The position numbers and the translations under genes are program-made. From Herbaspirillum sp. (GTDB lineage: Bacteria > Pseudomonadota > Gammaproteobacteria > Burkholderiales > Burkholderiaceae_D): a DNA stretch of 64,000 nucleotides. The stretch lies in NCBI RefSeq assembly GCF_017744395.1, contig NZ_JAGIBI010000003.1:744001-808000 (forward strand), written 5' to 3'. Shown here piece after piece: positions 35,557-45,358 of the stretch; positions within the stretch are counted from its first letter, which is position 1; each line of letters starts with the position of its first letter. The notes beneath the pieces were generated by a model. That model had not been told where the DNA came from. It ran no database searches and saw only the letters and a list, made by a program, of their open reading frames with translations.

Positions 35557-37227
35557 ATGCCATACAACCGCCGTTCCAGGAACATTACCCAGGGCGTTTC
35601 GCGCAGCCCCAACCGCTCGATGTATTACGCGCTGGGCTACGAGAAGGACGACTTCGACAAGCCGATGATCGGCGTGGCCAACGGCCACTCCACCATCACG
35701 CCGTGCAACTCCGGCCTGCAGAAGCTGGCCGATGTCGCCATCTCGGCCATCAAGCAGGCCGGCGCCAATCCGCAGGTGTTCGGCACGCCGACCATCTCGG
35801 ACGGCATGTCGATGGGCACCGAAGGCATGAAGTATTCGCTGATCTCGCGCGAAGTCATCGCCGACTGCATCGAGACCGCCGTCAACGGGCAGTGGATGGA
35901 TGGCGTGGTGGTCATCGGCGGCTGCGACAAGAACATGCCGGGCGGCATGATCGCGCTGGCGCGCACCAACGTGCCAGGCATCTACGTCTACGGCGGCACC
36001 ATCAAGCCGGGCAACTGGAAAGGCCGCGACCTGACCATCGTGTCGGCCTTCGAGGCGGTGGGCGAGTTTTCAGCCGGCCGCATGTCGCAGGAGGATTTCG
36101 ACGGCATCGAGCGCAACGCCTGTCCCTCTTCCGGTTCCTGCGGCGGCATGTACACCGCCAACACCATGTCGTCCTCGTTCGAGGCGCTGGGCATGGCGCT
36201 GTTGTATTCCTCGACGATGGCCAACCCCGACGACGAAAAGACCGGCTCCGCCGCCGAATCGGCGCGCGTGCTGGTGGAAGCGGTCAAGAAAGACATCAAG
36301 CCGCGCGACATCATCACCCGCAAATCGATCGAGAACGCCGTCGCGCTGATCATGGCCACCGGCGGCTCGACCAACGCGGTGCTGCACTACCTGGCCATCG
36401 CCCATGCCGCCGAGATCGAATGGAGCATCGACGACTTCGAGCGCATGCGCAAGAAAGTGCCGGTGATCTGCGACCTGAAGCCCTCGGGCAAGTACGTCGC
36501 CACCGACCTGCACCGGGCCGGCGGCATCCCGGCCGTGCTGAAGGTGCTGCACCAGGCCGGCCTGCTGCACGGCGACTGCCTCACCATCACCGGCAAGACG
36601 CTGGCCGAGGAACTGGAAGGCGTGCCCGCGCTGCGCGCCGACCAGGACGTGATCCACCCGATCGACCGGCCGCTGTATGCGCAGGGCCACCTGGCGATCC
36701 TCAAGGGCAACCTGGCCACCGAAGGCTGCGTGGCCAAGATCACCGGCCTGAAGAATCCGGTGATCACCGGCCCGGCGCGCGTGTTCGACGACGAATACAG
36801 CGCCATGGACGCGATCCTGGGCGACAAGATCAAGCCGGGCGACGTGCTGGTGATGCGCTACCTCGGCCCCAAGGGCGGCCCCGGCATGCCCGAGATGCTG
36901 GCGCCGACTTCGGCGCTGATCGGCAAGGGGCTGGGCGAGTCGGTCGGGCTGATTACCGACGGCCGCTTTTCCGGCGCGACCTGGGGCATGGTGGTCGGCC
37001 ACGTGGCGCCGGAGGCGTTCGTCGGCGGCACCATCGCGCTGGTCCGCGAAGGCGACTCGGTCACCATCGACGCCCACCGGCAACTGATCCAGCTCAACGT
37101 GCCCGAGGCCGAGATCGCGCAGCGCCGCGCGGCCTGGCAGCAGCCGGCCCCGCGCTATACGCGCGGCGTGCTGGCCAAGTTCGCGGCGCTGGCGTCCACC
37201 GCCAGCAAGGGCGCGGTCACCGGCTGA
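35557..37227 (+). CDS. ilvD: Dihydroxy-acid dehydratase
   Basis: The 556-residue enzyme is the short IlvD form. Cluster cysteines appear in [23 protein letters not shown] and [15 protein letters not shown], a three-cysteine pattern of the [2Fe-2S] type. It dehydrates 2,3-dihydroxy-isovalerate and -methylvalerate in branched-chain amino acid synthesis. The ATG at 35557 follows CAGGAGACC. A role as a sugar-acid dehydratase is possible since the family overlaps, but the sequence reads as IlvD. The E. coli type is longer (about 616 residues). Confidence 0.9.
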   Translation: MPYNRRSRNITQGVSRSPNRSMYYALGYEKDDFDKPMIGVANGHSTITPCNSGLQKLADVAISAIKQAGANPQVFGTPTISDGMSMGTEGMKYSLISREVIADCIETAVNGQWMDGVVVIGGCDKNMPGGMIALARTNVPGIYVYGGTIKPGNWKGRDLTIVSAFEAVGEFSAGRMSQEDFDGIERNACPSSGSCGGMYTANTMSSSFEALGMALLYSSTMANPDDEKTGSAAESARVLVEAVKKDIKPRDIITRKSIENAVALIMATGGSTNAVLHYLAIAHAAEIEWSIDDFERMRKKVPVICDLKPSGKYVATDLHRAGGIPAVLKVLHQAGLLHGDCLTITGKTLAEELEGVPALRADQDVIHPIDRPLYAQGHLAILKGNLATEGCVAKITGLKNPVITGPARVFDDEYSAMDAILGDKIKPGDVLVMRYLGPKGGPGMPEMLAPTSALIGKGLGESVGLITDGRFSGATWGMVVGHVAPEAFVGGTIALVREGDSVTIDAHRQLIQLNVPEAEIAQRRAAWQQPAPRYTRGVLAKFAALASTASKGAVTG

Positions 37228-37454
37228 GCGCCGTGAAGCCGTTCCCGCCGCGATCTGTCGACATGGGATTTGATCTATGACAGATATACGTGGCGGCAGA
37301 TGATGAGGAAGTCCCGAAGGCGGGTAGAATAGGCCCGCCTGCGGACTTCCCCGCATCCCTTGCGAGCCGGGGACGGCTTGTGCCAGTTGGCGCTGCCCGC
37401 GCCTTCGCAAGCAAGGAAGCGCATGAGGCGCGCCAAGAATTCTGAGGAGATCCT

Positions 37455-37769
37455 ATGAAATACCTGCTGTTGATCGCTACCCTGGTTGCCGGATCGGCCA
37501 TTTCCGCCGAAGCGCTGGCCAATCCGCAACTGGCCAAGTCCAAGAACTGCATGGCTTGCCATTCGGTCGACACCAAGGTGGTCGGCCCCGCCTTCAAGGA
37601 TGTGGCCAAGAAATATGCCGGCCAGAAGGATGCCGAAGCCAAGCTGACCCAGAAGGTCCTCAACGGCGGCGGCGGCGTGTGGGGCGCGGTGCCGATGCCG
37701 GCCAACAAGGCCCAGGTCAGCGAAGCCGAGGCGCGCGAGCTGGTGAAGTGGGTGCTGTCGCTGAAATAA
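37455..37769 (+). CDS. Small c-type cytochrome (class I, c551/c552-like)
   Basis: The 104-residue precursor has a signal peptide (about 1-22) and one heme site CMACH near residue 32. The distal Met is probably in AVPMPAN near residue 77. It is a monoheme electron carrier in the periplasm, like cytochrome c551. Start after GAGGAGATCC. It is monocistronic, with a terminator downstream. Partner enzymes are not in the window. Confidence 0.92.
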   Translation: MKYLLLIATLVAGSAISAEALANPQLAKSKNCMACHSVDTKVVGPAFKDVAKKYAGQKDAEAKLTQKVLNGGGGVWGAVPMPANKAQVSEAEARELVKWVLSLK

Positions 37770-37803
37770 GCGGCAGGCATGACAGATTTTGCAGCATGAC
37801 ATC

Positions 37804-37865
37804 GCGAGGCCCGCGGGCCTCGCTGGTCGATGAGGTTGAGGAAACGCACTGCGTTTCCTCTTTTT
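37804..37865 (+). terminator. Palindrome and terminator after the cytochrome gene
   Basis: A perfect 20-bp palindrome GCGAGGCCCGCGGGCCTCGC (37804-37823) is followed by a terminator: GAGGAAACGC (37838-37847) pairs with GCGTTTCCTC (37851-37860), loop ACT, then TTTTT. Confidence 0.88.
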
Positions 37866-37902
37866 ATTTGCGCGCCCGCCAAGGCGCATTTGTCGCGGCA
37901 GG

Positions 37903-40509
37903 TCAGTAGACGTCGCGGCGGTAGCGGTTCTGTTCGATCAGGTCTTCGACCGCCCGTTCGCCCAATGCCTCGGCCAGCGCCGCATCGACGCCGGCGGCCA
38001 TGCCGTCGAGGCTGCCGCAGACATACACCACGGCGCCATCGGCGATCCAGCGGCGCAATTCCTCGGCGGCTTCGCGCAGGCGGTCCTGTACGTAGACGCG
38101 TTCACCCTGGTCGCGCGAGAAAGCCAGGTCCAGCCGCGCCAGCTTGCCGGCGGCCAGCCATTGTTCCAGTTCGTCCTGGTAGAGGAAGTCGCAGCGGCGG
38201 TTGCGTTCGCCGAACAGCAGCCAGTTGCGGGTCTGGCCTGCATGGATGCGCGCGCGCAGGTGGCCGCGCAGGCCGGCCATGCCGGAGCCGTTGCCGATGA
38301 AGATGGCCGGCGCATTGCCTTCGGCCGCTGCGAAGTTGGCATTGGCGACCAGGCGCACATCCAGCGTGGCGCCCACCTCCGCGTATTCGGTCAGCCAGCC
38401 CGACGCCAGGCCCAGGCCATCCTCGTGCCGCGTCTGGCGCACCAGCAGGTGCAGCGCGCCATCCTGCGGCACCGACGCCACCGAGTAGCTGCGCGGGGCC
38501 AGCGGCTGCAGGGTGTCTGCCAAGGCTTGCGCATCGCGGGCATGGGCGGCGGCATAGCCGGCCGGCAGCACGCTGCGCGCCAGCAGGTCTTGCAGCGGCA
38601 GGCGCACGCCATGGTGCTCGACGATGGCGGCGCCATCCAGCCGCAGCCGCTGCTGCAGCAGCGCGATGCGGTCAGGGGCGTGGCGCGGCAGGATTTCCGC
38701 CAGCGCGCCCGGCTGCCATGCGTCATGGGCGGTATCGCCGCGTTGCAATTCGATGTGGAAGATCGGTTCGCCCTGGCTGCCGGGGTTCAGCTGCAGGCGC
38801 TTCGAGAGCGACCAGGCTTGCCAGCCGGGGTGCGGCTGCGCGATGGACGGCGCTGAGGCCGTGGCGGCAGCAACAGCGGCGGGGCTGAGGATGCCGTTGC
38901 CGGCCAGCATCCGTTCCCATTGCCGCAGCGTGGCGCCATCCATGCGGTCGACTTCCAGCAGCGGGAACAGGGCCTTGGCGCCGCGATTGCGCAGCCAGTG
39001 GTCGAGCGTGTGGCCGAAGCCGCAGAACTTGACGTAGTTGCGGTCGCCCAGCGCCAGCAGCGCGTATTCGACGTGGGCCAGCGATTCTCCCGTCGCCAAG
39101 CGCAGGCGGCGCTCGAAGGCGCGCGCGCTGTCCGGCGCTTCGCCTTCGCCGAAGGTGCTGGCGATGAACAGGATGCGCGGGTGGTGGCGCAGTTTTTCCG
39201 GCGTCATGCGCGCCAGCGGCTGTACCGTGGCTTCGGCGCCGGACTGGCGCAGCAGGGCGGCGGTATGCAGCGCCATGCGTTCGGCCTGGCCGGTTTGCGA
39301 GGCGTAGGCCACCAGGTAACGGCCGGCTTGGGCGCCTGCATCGCTTGTCGGCGCCGCAGCGGCCGCCGCCTGCGCCAGCGCGGCGCGTTCGGCGCGCAGC
39401 GCCGCTTTCTTGCGGCGGCGGTCGAGGTACAGCATCCAGCCGGTGATGCCGAACAGCGGCATCATCAGGCTGGCGATGGCCATGACGATGCGGCCGGGCA
39501 GGCCGAAGAAGGTGCCCATGTGCAGCGGGTAAATGGCGGCGATGAATTTGCCGCCGGCGCTTTTGTCCTCGTACCGTTCCAGTTGCCTGACTTCGCCGTT
39601 TTGCGGCAGCACCGTCATGCGGCTGCGCGCGCGCTCGTGCGGAGCATGTTCGTCGAGGAAGAAGATCTGCACCGGCTGCGTCGATTTCTCGGGCAGGCGC
39701 AGCTGGGCGTTTTCGTAACGGGGGGCCTTGGCCAGGAAGGTGTTCCAGGCCAGCGTCAGGTCCAGCGGCGCTAAAGCCTCGTCCTTGTCCTTGCGGTCGT
39801 TGCCGCCGCCGCGTCTGGCCTGCGGCGCGCGCTCTTCGCCGGCCAGGGCGTTCACGCCTTGCTTGAACCAGTCGAGCGACCAATAGGCGCCGGTGGTGGC
39901 GAAGATCACATACATCACCAGCGACCAGGTGCCGACGACGGAATGCAGGTTCCACAGGAAGGAGCGGCCTTGGAGTTTGAAGTCGAGCCGGAACCAGGCC
40001 CGCAGCGACAGCGGCCGGCGCGGCCAGCGCAGGTACAGGCCGGACAGCGCCAGCGTGAGCAGCACCAGCGCCAGCGTGCCCAGCACGATCTTGCCGGTCT
40101 CGGTGGGCAGCAGCAGCCAGCGATGGAAGCGTTCCACGATCTCGAAGAATTCCATGCCGGTGGCCTGGCCCAGCAACTGGCCGGTATAGGGATCGGCGTA
40201 CACCGCTTCGCCGCGGCGCACGCCCGGCGGCGGCGCGAACACCACGCGCGCGGAAGCGCCCGCTTCGGACTCCACCGACAGCACGGCGACGCGGCGGCCC
40301 GGTTCGGCGGCGCGGATCTTTTCCAGCAACTGCTGCGGCGTCAATGGCTGCTGCTCGCGTACCTTCACATGCATCACGCCCGGGCTGAGCGCATCCATGA
40401 TCTCTTCGCGGAAGGCGAGGACGGCGCCGGTAACGCCGATGGCCATGAGGATGGTGCCGGCGGTGATGCCGATGAACCAGTGGATTTGGAACCAGATATT
40501 CTTGAACAT
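37903..40509 (-). CDS. PepSY-membrane / flavodoxin / FAD-NADPH reductase fusion
   Basis: An 868-residue inner-membrane reductase. Residues ~1-385 form a PepSY_TM domain with four or so helices (the first IHWFIGITAGTILMAIGVTG, the last near 340-360). Residues ~395-540 are flavodoxin-like (YASQTGQAERMA, FIASTFGEGEAPDSA), and ~570-868 a CPR-type FAD/NADPH reductase (SYSVASVP, IGNGSGMAGLRGHL, YVCGSLDGMAAGVD, ending in Tyr). Such fusions likely move electrons from NADPH across the membrane to a periplasmic ferric-siderophore; substrate is inferred. A Fur box lies 156 bp before the start. The start codon has a poor ribosome site. Confidence 0.88.
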   Translation of the reverse strand: MFKNIWFQIHWFIGITAGTILMAIGVTGAVLAFREEIMDALSPGVMHVKVREQQPLTPQQLLEKIRAAEPGRRVAVLSVESEAGASARVVFAPPPGVRRGEAVYADPYTGQLLGQATGMEFFEIVERFHRWLLLPTETGKIVLGTLALVLLTLALSGLYLRWPRRPLSLRAWFRLDFKLQGRSFLWNLHSVVGTWSLVMYVIFATTGAYWSLDWFKQGVNALAGEERAPQARRGGGNDRKDKDEALAPLDLTLAWNTFLAKAPRYENAQLRLPEKSTQPVQIFFLDEHAPHERARSRMTVLPQNGEVRQLERYEDKSAGGKFIAAIYPLHMGTFFGLPGRIVMAIASLMMPLFGITGWMLYLDRRRKKAALRAERAALAQAAAAAAPTSDAGAQAGRYLVAYASQTGQAERMALHTAALLRQSGAEATVQPLARMTPEKLRHHPRILFIASTFGEGEAPDSARAFERRLRLATGESLAHVEYALLALGDRNYVKFCGFGHTLDHWLRNRGAKALFPLLEVDRMDGATLRQWERMLAGNGILSPAAVAAATASAPSIAQPHPGWQAWSLSKRLQLNPGSQGEPIFHIELQRGDTAHDAWQPGALAEILPRHAPDRIALLQQRLRLDGAAIVEHHGVRLPLQDLLARSVLPAGYAAAHARDAQALADTLQPLAPRSYSVASVPQDGALHLLVRQTRHEDGLGLASGWLTEYAEVGATLDVRLVANANFAAAEGNAPAIFIGNGSGMAGLRGHLRARIHAGQTRNWLLFGERNRRCDFLYQDELEQWLAAGKLARLDLAFSRDQGERVYVQDRLREAAEELRRWIADGAVVYVCGSLDGMAAGVDAALAEALGERAVEDLIEQNRYRRDVY

Positions 40510-40664
40510 GCTCGTGCGGCGTTGGGCTGCGGGTTGGTGGCGCAGCTATTGTTGTTCGATGTCCGGCGGGCGGATACGCCCGGTTTTTCCCGCCGGGAAA
40601 ATCTTCCGCAGGTCCATCGCAGGCAGGAAATGCGGGTAAGGCGCCATTATAGATTATTAGAAAT

Positions 40665-40683
40665 GATAATGATTAGCATTAAT
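40665..40683. promoter_or_regulatory. Fur box upstream of the PepSY/reductase gene
   Basis: GATAATGATTAGCATTAAT matches the 19-bp Fur consensus GATAATGATAATCATTATC at 15 positions. It lies 156 bp before the reductase start, and 229 bp before the LuxR-type gene on the other side, so the former is the likely target. Confidence 0.85.
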
Positions 40684-40911
40684 TTTTTTGCCGGCAGCGT
40701 TGGGTGAGGGAGGGGCGAACGATACCTGTCGGGAGGCGGCTTGCCCTTGCCAACAAAAAAGACGGCGTGTCAGTGTTTTGTCAGCATTTCGCGCCGGCTT
40801 GCCTTTATATTTCAAAGGCCCGCGGCAGCATGCCTGCGCCATCAACCGGCATGGCTCGGGGTGCGGCCGCGGCCCATTTGCCATCATCTGCTTCATGAAA
40901 AGTCAAAGAAC

Positions 40912-42000
40912 ATGGGATCGGAAGATTTTGCGCAGCTCGTTGGGGAGCTTTATGACGGGGTGACCGATCCGCAGGGCTGGGCCAAAGTGCTGTGCCGATT
41001 GGCCGCCTATGCCGATTCGGATGCGGCTTCCATCATGCTCTGGCGCCGGGAGGACAGCATGGCGCTGATCGGCGAGTATGCCGGCTTGCCGGACCAGTTG
41101 CTGATCGATTATCGCGAGCACTATGACAAGGAAGATCCCGGACGATACTTTGGCGACAAGGTGAAGCGCGGCGAGTGGTACCTGGACGAGCGTGAGCTGG
41201 GTTTGCCCTTCATCCGGAAGTCTTCGTTTTACCAGGACTTCCTCAAGCGTTACGAATTGGATTCGACCATGGTCACGCCGATGCTCAAGGGCGTGCATAT
41301 CGATGGCTTCCTCTCCCTCAGCGCCCGGGCCGGCAAGCGAGACCAGGCTGCTGTCGTGCGCAGGCTGGCGCCGTTGCTGCCGCACCTTGAGCGCGCCAGC
41401 GCATTGCGTGTGCGGCTGCTGGGCGTGGCGCAGCAACAGGAACTGAGCGCCCTCGTCCTCGACAGGATCAATTTCCCCTTGCTGGTCGTGACGTACGACA
41501 AGAAAGTGCTGCTGGCCAATGCGCTTGGCCAGCAATGGCTTGCCTTGCCGGGCAATCCGATGTCGGCCTCCTCGCCGTTCTCCAGCCACTTCACCGGCTT
41601 GCTGAAGACCGCAACCGGTTTGAACGGCACCCGGCGGGCTGCGGGTTTCATCATGCCGCTTGCGGATGGCTCCCGGCAGTTTGTCAATGCGGTCCCGCTA
41701 TCTTTGCCGGTCGATGGCTGGGGAGACATCATGCCGCAGGCATTGGTATGGATCCACAGTTCGGATGGCGAAAACCGTAGTAGCGATGACATCCTTAAGC
41801 ACCTGTTCCACCTGACCCCTGGCGAGATTCGTGTGCTTCAGCAACTAATGAATGGGGGCAGCGTCAAGGAGATCAGCGCGGTGCTGGAGATTTCCGAGTC
41901 CACGACCCGTACCCATCTGAAAGCCATCTTTTCAAAAATGAACGTAAGCCGGCAAGCGGAGTTGCAGCGCTTGTTGAATCGCCTCAACGTGGTCATTTAG
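40912..42000 (+). CDS. LuxR-type helix-turn-helix regulator
   Basis: A 362-residue regulator. The C-terminal ~60 residues form a LuxR/GerE domain (FHLTPGEIRVLQQLMNGGSVKEISAVLEIS in parts, then TTRTHLKAIFSKMNVSRQAEL). The rest lacks a receiver motif; the N-terminal half looks like the PAS/GAF-like region of uncharacterised LuxR relatives. The ATG at 40912 starts the clear domain; the frame upstream is open but low in quality. The ligand and target are unknown. It is divergent from the iron reductase and convergent with the hydrolase gene. Confidence 0.82.
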   Translation: MGSEDFAQLVGELYDGVTDPQGWAKVLCRLAAYADSDAASIMLWRREDSMALIGEYAGLPDQLLIDYREHYDKEDPGRYFGDKVKRGEWYLDERELGLPFIRKSSFYQDFLKRYELDSTMVTPMLKGVHIDGFLSLSARAGKRDQAAVVRRLAPLLPHLERASALRVRLLGVAQQQELSALVLDRINFPLLVVTYDKKVLLANALGQQWLALPGNPMSASSPFSSHFTGLLKTATGLNGTRRAAGFIMPLADGSRQFVNAVPLSLPVDGWGDIMPQALVWIHSSDGENRSSDDILKHLFHLTPGEIRVLQQLMNGGSVKEISAVLEISESTTRTHLKAIFSKMNVSRQAELQRLLNRLNVVI

Positions 42001-42033
42001 CCTGTTCGCCGCTTTCCGGATACAGGTGCCCGG

Positions 42034-42906
42034 TCAGCCGGCCCGGACCATTTCCAGCATGGCGCGGGTCAATGCGCTGCCGGCATCGGCCGCCACATCG
42101 ATGATGCTCAGGTGGTGCGCGCCGGGCGCCTCGGCGATGGCCGCCTCATGCTCGGACTGGCGCAGGCAGGCCGCGTAGGTATCCCGCTGGCGCCGGAATT
42201 CGTCGGATTCGAGGCCGCCCGCGCAGAGTAGCGTTTTCACGCCGGGCGGCGGCAGCCGCAAGAGCGGGCTGGCCTGGATGGCGTCGCCCGGCGACAGGTG
42301 CAGCAGCTCATTGAGGTAGCTCAGCCGGATCGGCTCCAGGTCGTAGATGCCGCTGATGCCGCACACCCCCTTGACCGGCGCCGGCCCCAGCGCGGCGATC
42401 AGCGCCGCCAGGTGGCCGCCGGCCGAATGGCCCATCAGCCAGATCGCATCCGCATCGAAGCCCAGGGCGCCGGCCCTGGCATGCAGGTGCATCAGCGCCG
42501 TGGCGCAGTCGATGGCGATGGCGTCCATCCGCACCTGCGGCGCCATCCGGTAATTGATCAGCGCGACGTTGATGCCGGCCTGCAGGTAGGGCAGGGCGAG
42601 GTGGCTGAACTGGTGCTTGTCCAGCGAGCGCCAGTAGCCGCCGTGGATGAACAGCAGCAGCGGCTGGCCGTTGGCGGCGGCGGGGAAGAAATCGAAAGTT
42701 TGTAGCGGATCGTCGCCGTAAGGCACGTCGGCCAGATGCGGATGGGCGCTGCGCGCCGTCAGGGCTTGCTGCGCGAAGCGGTCGAAGTAATCCTGGAAGT
42801 CGGGAATGCCCAGCCTGACGTTGTATTGCCGGTCCAGCGCATCGCGGGTGTATCCGCGGTAGATGTGCATGTCGTTTCCCGGTGCGGTCGTTTCCATTGT
42901 TTTCAT
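42034..42906 (-). CDS. Alpha/beta hydrolase, arylformamidase-like
   Basis: A 290-residue alpha/beta hydrolase. Its HGGYWR motif (about residue 87) and GHSAGGHLAAL nucleophile elbow are the marks of AFMID-type arylformamidases, with the histidine in GAHHLSIID. These hydrolyse N-formylkynurenine or aryl esters. No other kynurenine gene is here; the neighbours are a LysR gene and a homogentisate pathway. The ATG at 42906 overlaps the LysR stop (ATGA), so the two are translationally coupled. It is not the metal-dependent KynB type. An aromatic ester substrate is plausible. Confidence 0.85.
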   Translation of the reverse strand: MKTMETTAPGNDMHIYRGYTRDALDRQYNVRLGIPDFQDYFDRFAQQALTARSAHPHLADVPYGDDPLQTFDFFPAAANGQPLLLFIHGGYWRSLDKHQFSHLALPYLQAGINVALINYRMAPQVRMDAIAIDCATALMHLHARAGALGFDADAIWLMGHSAGGHLAALIAALGPAPVKGVCGISGIYDLEPIRLSYLNELLHLSPGDAIQASPLLRLPPPGVKTLLCAGGLESDEFRRQRDTYAACLRQSEHEAAIAEAPGAHHLSIIDVAADAGSALTRAMLEMVRAG

Positions 42907-43811
42907 TCGGCGAAGTGCTCGGAGATGAAGCCGCGCAGCCACTGGTTGCCCTCGTCCTGATTGTAGCGGCGATGCCAGAAGATATTGGTCTGCAGCGACG
43001 GCAGGCGCAGCGGCGGCCTGACGTAGTGCAAGCCGAACGGCGCGGCGGCGCTTTCGGCCAGCTTGCGCGGCACCGTCACCACCAGGTCGGTGGTGCTGAC
43101 GATATACGGCACGGCGGTGAAGTGCGGCACGCGGAAACGCACGCTGGGCAATACCCCGGCCTTTTCCAGGTTCTGGTTGATGCGGTCGTAGGGGCTTTCC
43201 AGCGACGACACCATCAGGTGCTCGGCCGCCAGGAATTCCCTGAGCGTAATGTCGTCCTTGCCGTCCAGCGCATGGCCGATGCGGAACATGCTGACATAGT
43301 TCTGGCGGAACAGCCGGCGCTGGTAGAGCGCGCCGGAGACGTTGTCGAAGGCGCCGATGGCCAGGTCCACCCGGCCGGATTCCATTTCGCTCTTGAGGTC
43401 GATGGCGCCGGCGCGCACGGTGCTGATGCGCACCCCCGGCGCCAGGCGGCCGCAGGTTTCGATCAGCGCCGGCATGAAATAGACCTCGCCGACGTCGGTC
43501 ATGGCGATGGTGAAATGGCGCTGGCTGGATTGCGGCGCGAAGCCTTCCTGCAGGTTGAGCGCGCGCGAGACTTGCTGCAGCGCGGCAGCCACCGGCTCGG
43601 CCAGGTGTTCGGCGAACGGCGTGGGCTGCATGCCTTGCGCGGTGCGCACGAACAGTTCGTCGCCAAAGCTGCGCCGCAGGCGCGCCAGCGCGTTGCTGAC
43701 GGCCGGCTGCGACAGCCCCAGGCGGCGCGCCACGGAAGAGATCTGGCGCTCCTGGAACACTTCCTGGAAGACCACCAGCAGGTTGAGGTCGATATCGCGG
43801 GGTTCGATCAT
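42903..43811 (-). CDS. LysR-family regulator, NahR/NodD-type (hmg locus)
   Basis: A 302-residue LysR protein. The N-terminal HTH (DLNLLVVFQEVFQERQISSVARRLGLSQPAVSNAL, about 8-45) and the RLRRSFGDELFVRTAQGMQPT linker place it near NahR/LinR/NodD. The rest is the effector domain. It is divergent from the aromatic acid transporter and hmgA, and translationally coupled with the hydrolase. It is the likely activator of the plus-strand operon in response to an aromatic acid. Spacing to the transporter start is 197 bp. Confidence 0.9.
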   Translation of the reverse strand: MIEPRDIDLNLLVVFQEVFQERQISSVARRLGLSQPAVSNALARLRRSFGDELFVRTAQGMQPTPFAEHLAEPVAAALQQVSRALNLQEGFAPQSSQRHFTIAMTDVGEVYFMPALIETCGRLAPGVRISTVRAGAIDLKSEMESGRVDLAIGAFDNVSGALYQRRLFRQNYVSMFRIGHALDGKDDITLREFLAAEHLMVSSLESPYDRINQNLEKAGVLPSVRFRVPHFTAVPYIVSTTDLVVTVPRKLAESAAAPFGLHYVRPPLRLPSLQTNIFWHRRYNQDEGNQWLRGFISEHFAE

Positions 43812-44008
43812 GCGCAGCCGTACCCTTTATTCATAAAATCAATGGATCACATTCCGGCATTTATATCGTAAAAGAAAGTCGCTTGCACTACAGTGTCGAC
43901 AAAATAAAAACAATCAACGATGCCTTGCATGCGATTGTTGCCGGCGGCCACGCCAATCCGCACACGCATGCCAAGCCGGATCCATAAAGAGAAGAGAGGA
44001 GCAGAACC

Positions 44009-45337
44009 ATGAGTTCTCAAGCAAGGGGCGCCGCGCCCACGGTGAATGTCGACCAGGTGGTGGAGCAGGGGCGCTTCGGCGCGTTTCAATTCGGCTTGCT
44101 GCTGCTGTGCGGCCTGTGCCTGATCGTCGACGGTTTCGATGTGCAGGCCATGGGCTACGTGGCGCCGGCCATCATCGGCGACTGGGGCGTGAGTAAAGCC
44201 AGCCTGGGCCCGGTGTTCGGCGCCGGCCTGTTCGGCATGCTGCTGGGCTCGCTGGTGTTGACGCCGGTGGGCGACCGCTACGGCCGGCGTCCGGTGCTGA
44301 TCGTTTCCACTTTGTTCTTCGCCGTGTGCATGCTGGCCACGACCCAGGTCACCACGATCAACCAGTTGCTGGTGCTGCGTTTCATCACAGGTTTCGGCCT
44401 GGGCAGCATCATGCCCAACGCGATGGCGCTGGTGGGTGAATTCAGCCCGTCTTCCTCGCGCGTGACGCGCATGATGCTGGTCTCCTGCGGCTTCACCGTG
44501 GGCGCCGCCGCCGGCGGCTTCGTCAGCGCCGCGCTGATCCCGGCCTACGGCTGGCACTCGGTATTCTGGGTGGGCGGCGCGGTGCCGCTGCTGCTGGGCA
44601 TCGCCATGCTGTTCTGGCTGCCGGAGTCGATCCAGTTCCTGGTATTGCGCCGCCGCCCGCAGGCCAAGGCCGCGCGCTGGCTGCGCAAGCTGGACCCGTC
44701 GATCGCGGTCGACGCCTCGACCCGCATCGTGGTCAAGGAAGCCAAGGCCGACGGCATGCCGGTGGCCGAGCTGTTCCGCGAAGGCCGCACCGGCATCACA
44801 TTGTTGCTGTGGCTGATCAGCTTCATGAACCTGATCAACCTGTATTTCCTGTCCAACTGGCTGCCCACGCTGATCCACGACGCCGGCTATCCGACCGGCA
44901 TGGCGGTGCTGATCGGCACTTCGCTGCAGGTGGGCGGCGTGGTCGGTACACTGACATTGGGCTGGTTCATCAACCGCTACGGCTTCACCAAGGTGCTGGG
45001 CTGCTGCTTCGTGGCCGCCTGCGTGGCCATCGCGCTGATCGGCAAGGTGGCGGCGGTGCCGGCCTTCTTGTTCATCGCCGTGGTGGTGGCCGGCTTTTGC
45101 ATCGTCGGCGGGCAGCCGGCCGTCAATGCGCTGGCCGGCACCTACTATCCGACCGCGCTGCGTTCGACCGGCATCGGCTGGGCGCTGGGCATCGGCCGCA
45201 TCGGCTCGGTCGTGGGCCCGGTGATCGGCGGCCAGTTGATCGCCATGCAGTGGAGCAACGCCTCGCTGTTCGTCGCGGCCGCCGTGCCGGCGCTGATCTC
45301 GGCATTGACGGTGGCGCGCCTGCACCGCGTGCGCTGA
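44009..45337 (+). CDS. MFS aromatic acid:H+ symporter (AAHS family)
   Basis: A 442-residue inner-membrane transporter with 12 helices. The AAHS mark LIVDGFDVQAMGY in helix 1, and the loop motif GDRYGRRPVLI between helices 2 and 3, fit PcaK/BenK-like carriers. It probably imports an aromatic acid that feeds homogentisate (such as a hydroxyphenylacetate) or homogentisate itself. Start after GAGAGGAGCAG. The first gene of the plus-strand operon, 21 bp before hmgA. Confidence 0.92.
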   Translation: MSSQARGAAPTVNVDQVVEQGRFGAFQFGLLLLCGLCLIVDGFDVQAMGYVAPAIIGDWGVSKASLGPVFGAGLFGMLLGSLVLTPVGDRYGRRPVLIVSTLFFAVCMLATTQVTTINQLLVLRFITGFGLGSIMPNAMALVGEFSPSSSRVTRMMLVSCGFTVGAAAGGFVSAALIPAYGWHSVFWVGGAVPLLLGIAMLFWLPESIQFLVLRRRPQAKAARWLRKLDPSIAVDASTRIVVKEAKADGMPVAELFREGRTGITLLLWLISFMNLINLYFLSNWLPTLIHDAGYPTGMAVLIGTSLQVGGVVGTLTLGWFINRYGFTKVLGCCFVAACVAIALIGKVAAVPAFLFIAVVVAGFCIVGGQPAVNALAGTYYPTALRSTGIGWALGIGRIGSVVGPVIGGQLIAMQWSNASLFVAAAVPALISALTVARLHRVR

Positions 45338-45358
45338 AATGATTGAAGGAGAAAACGC

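Noticed and set aside
35557-37227. Sugar-acid dehydratase instead of IlvD
   Set aside because: Cluster cysteines and the overall length fit the short IlvD form better; kept as a minor alternative.
42034-42906. KynB kynurenine formamidase
   Set aside because: KynB is a metal-dependent fold; this protein has an alpha/beta hydrolase HGGYW and GHSAGG pattern and no kyn neighbours.
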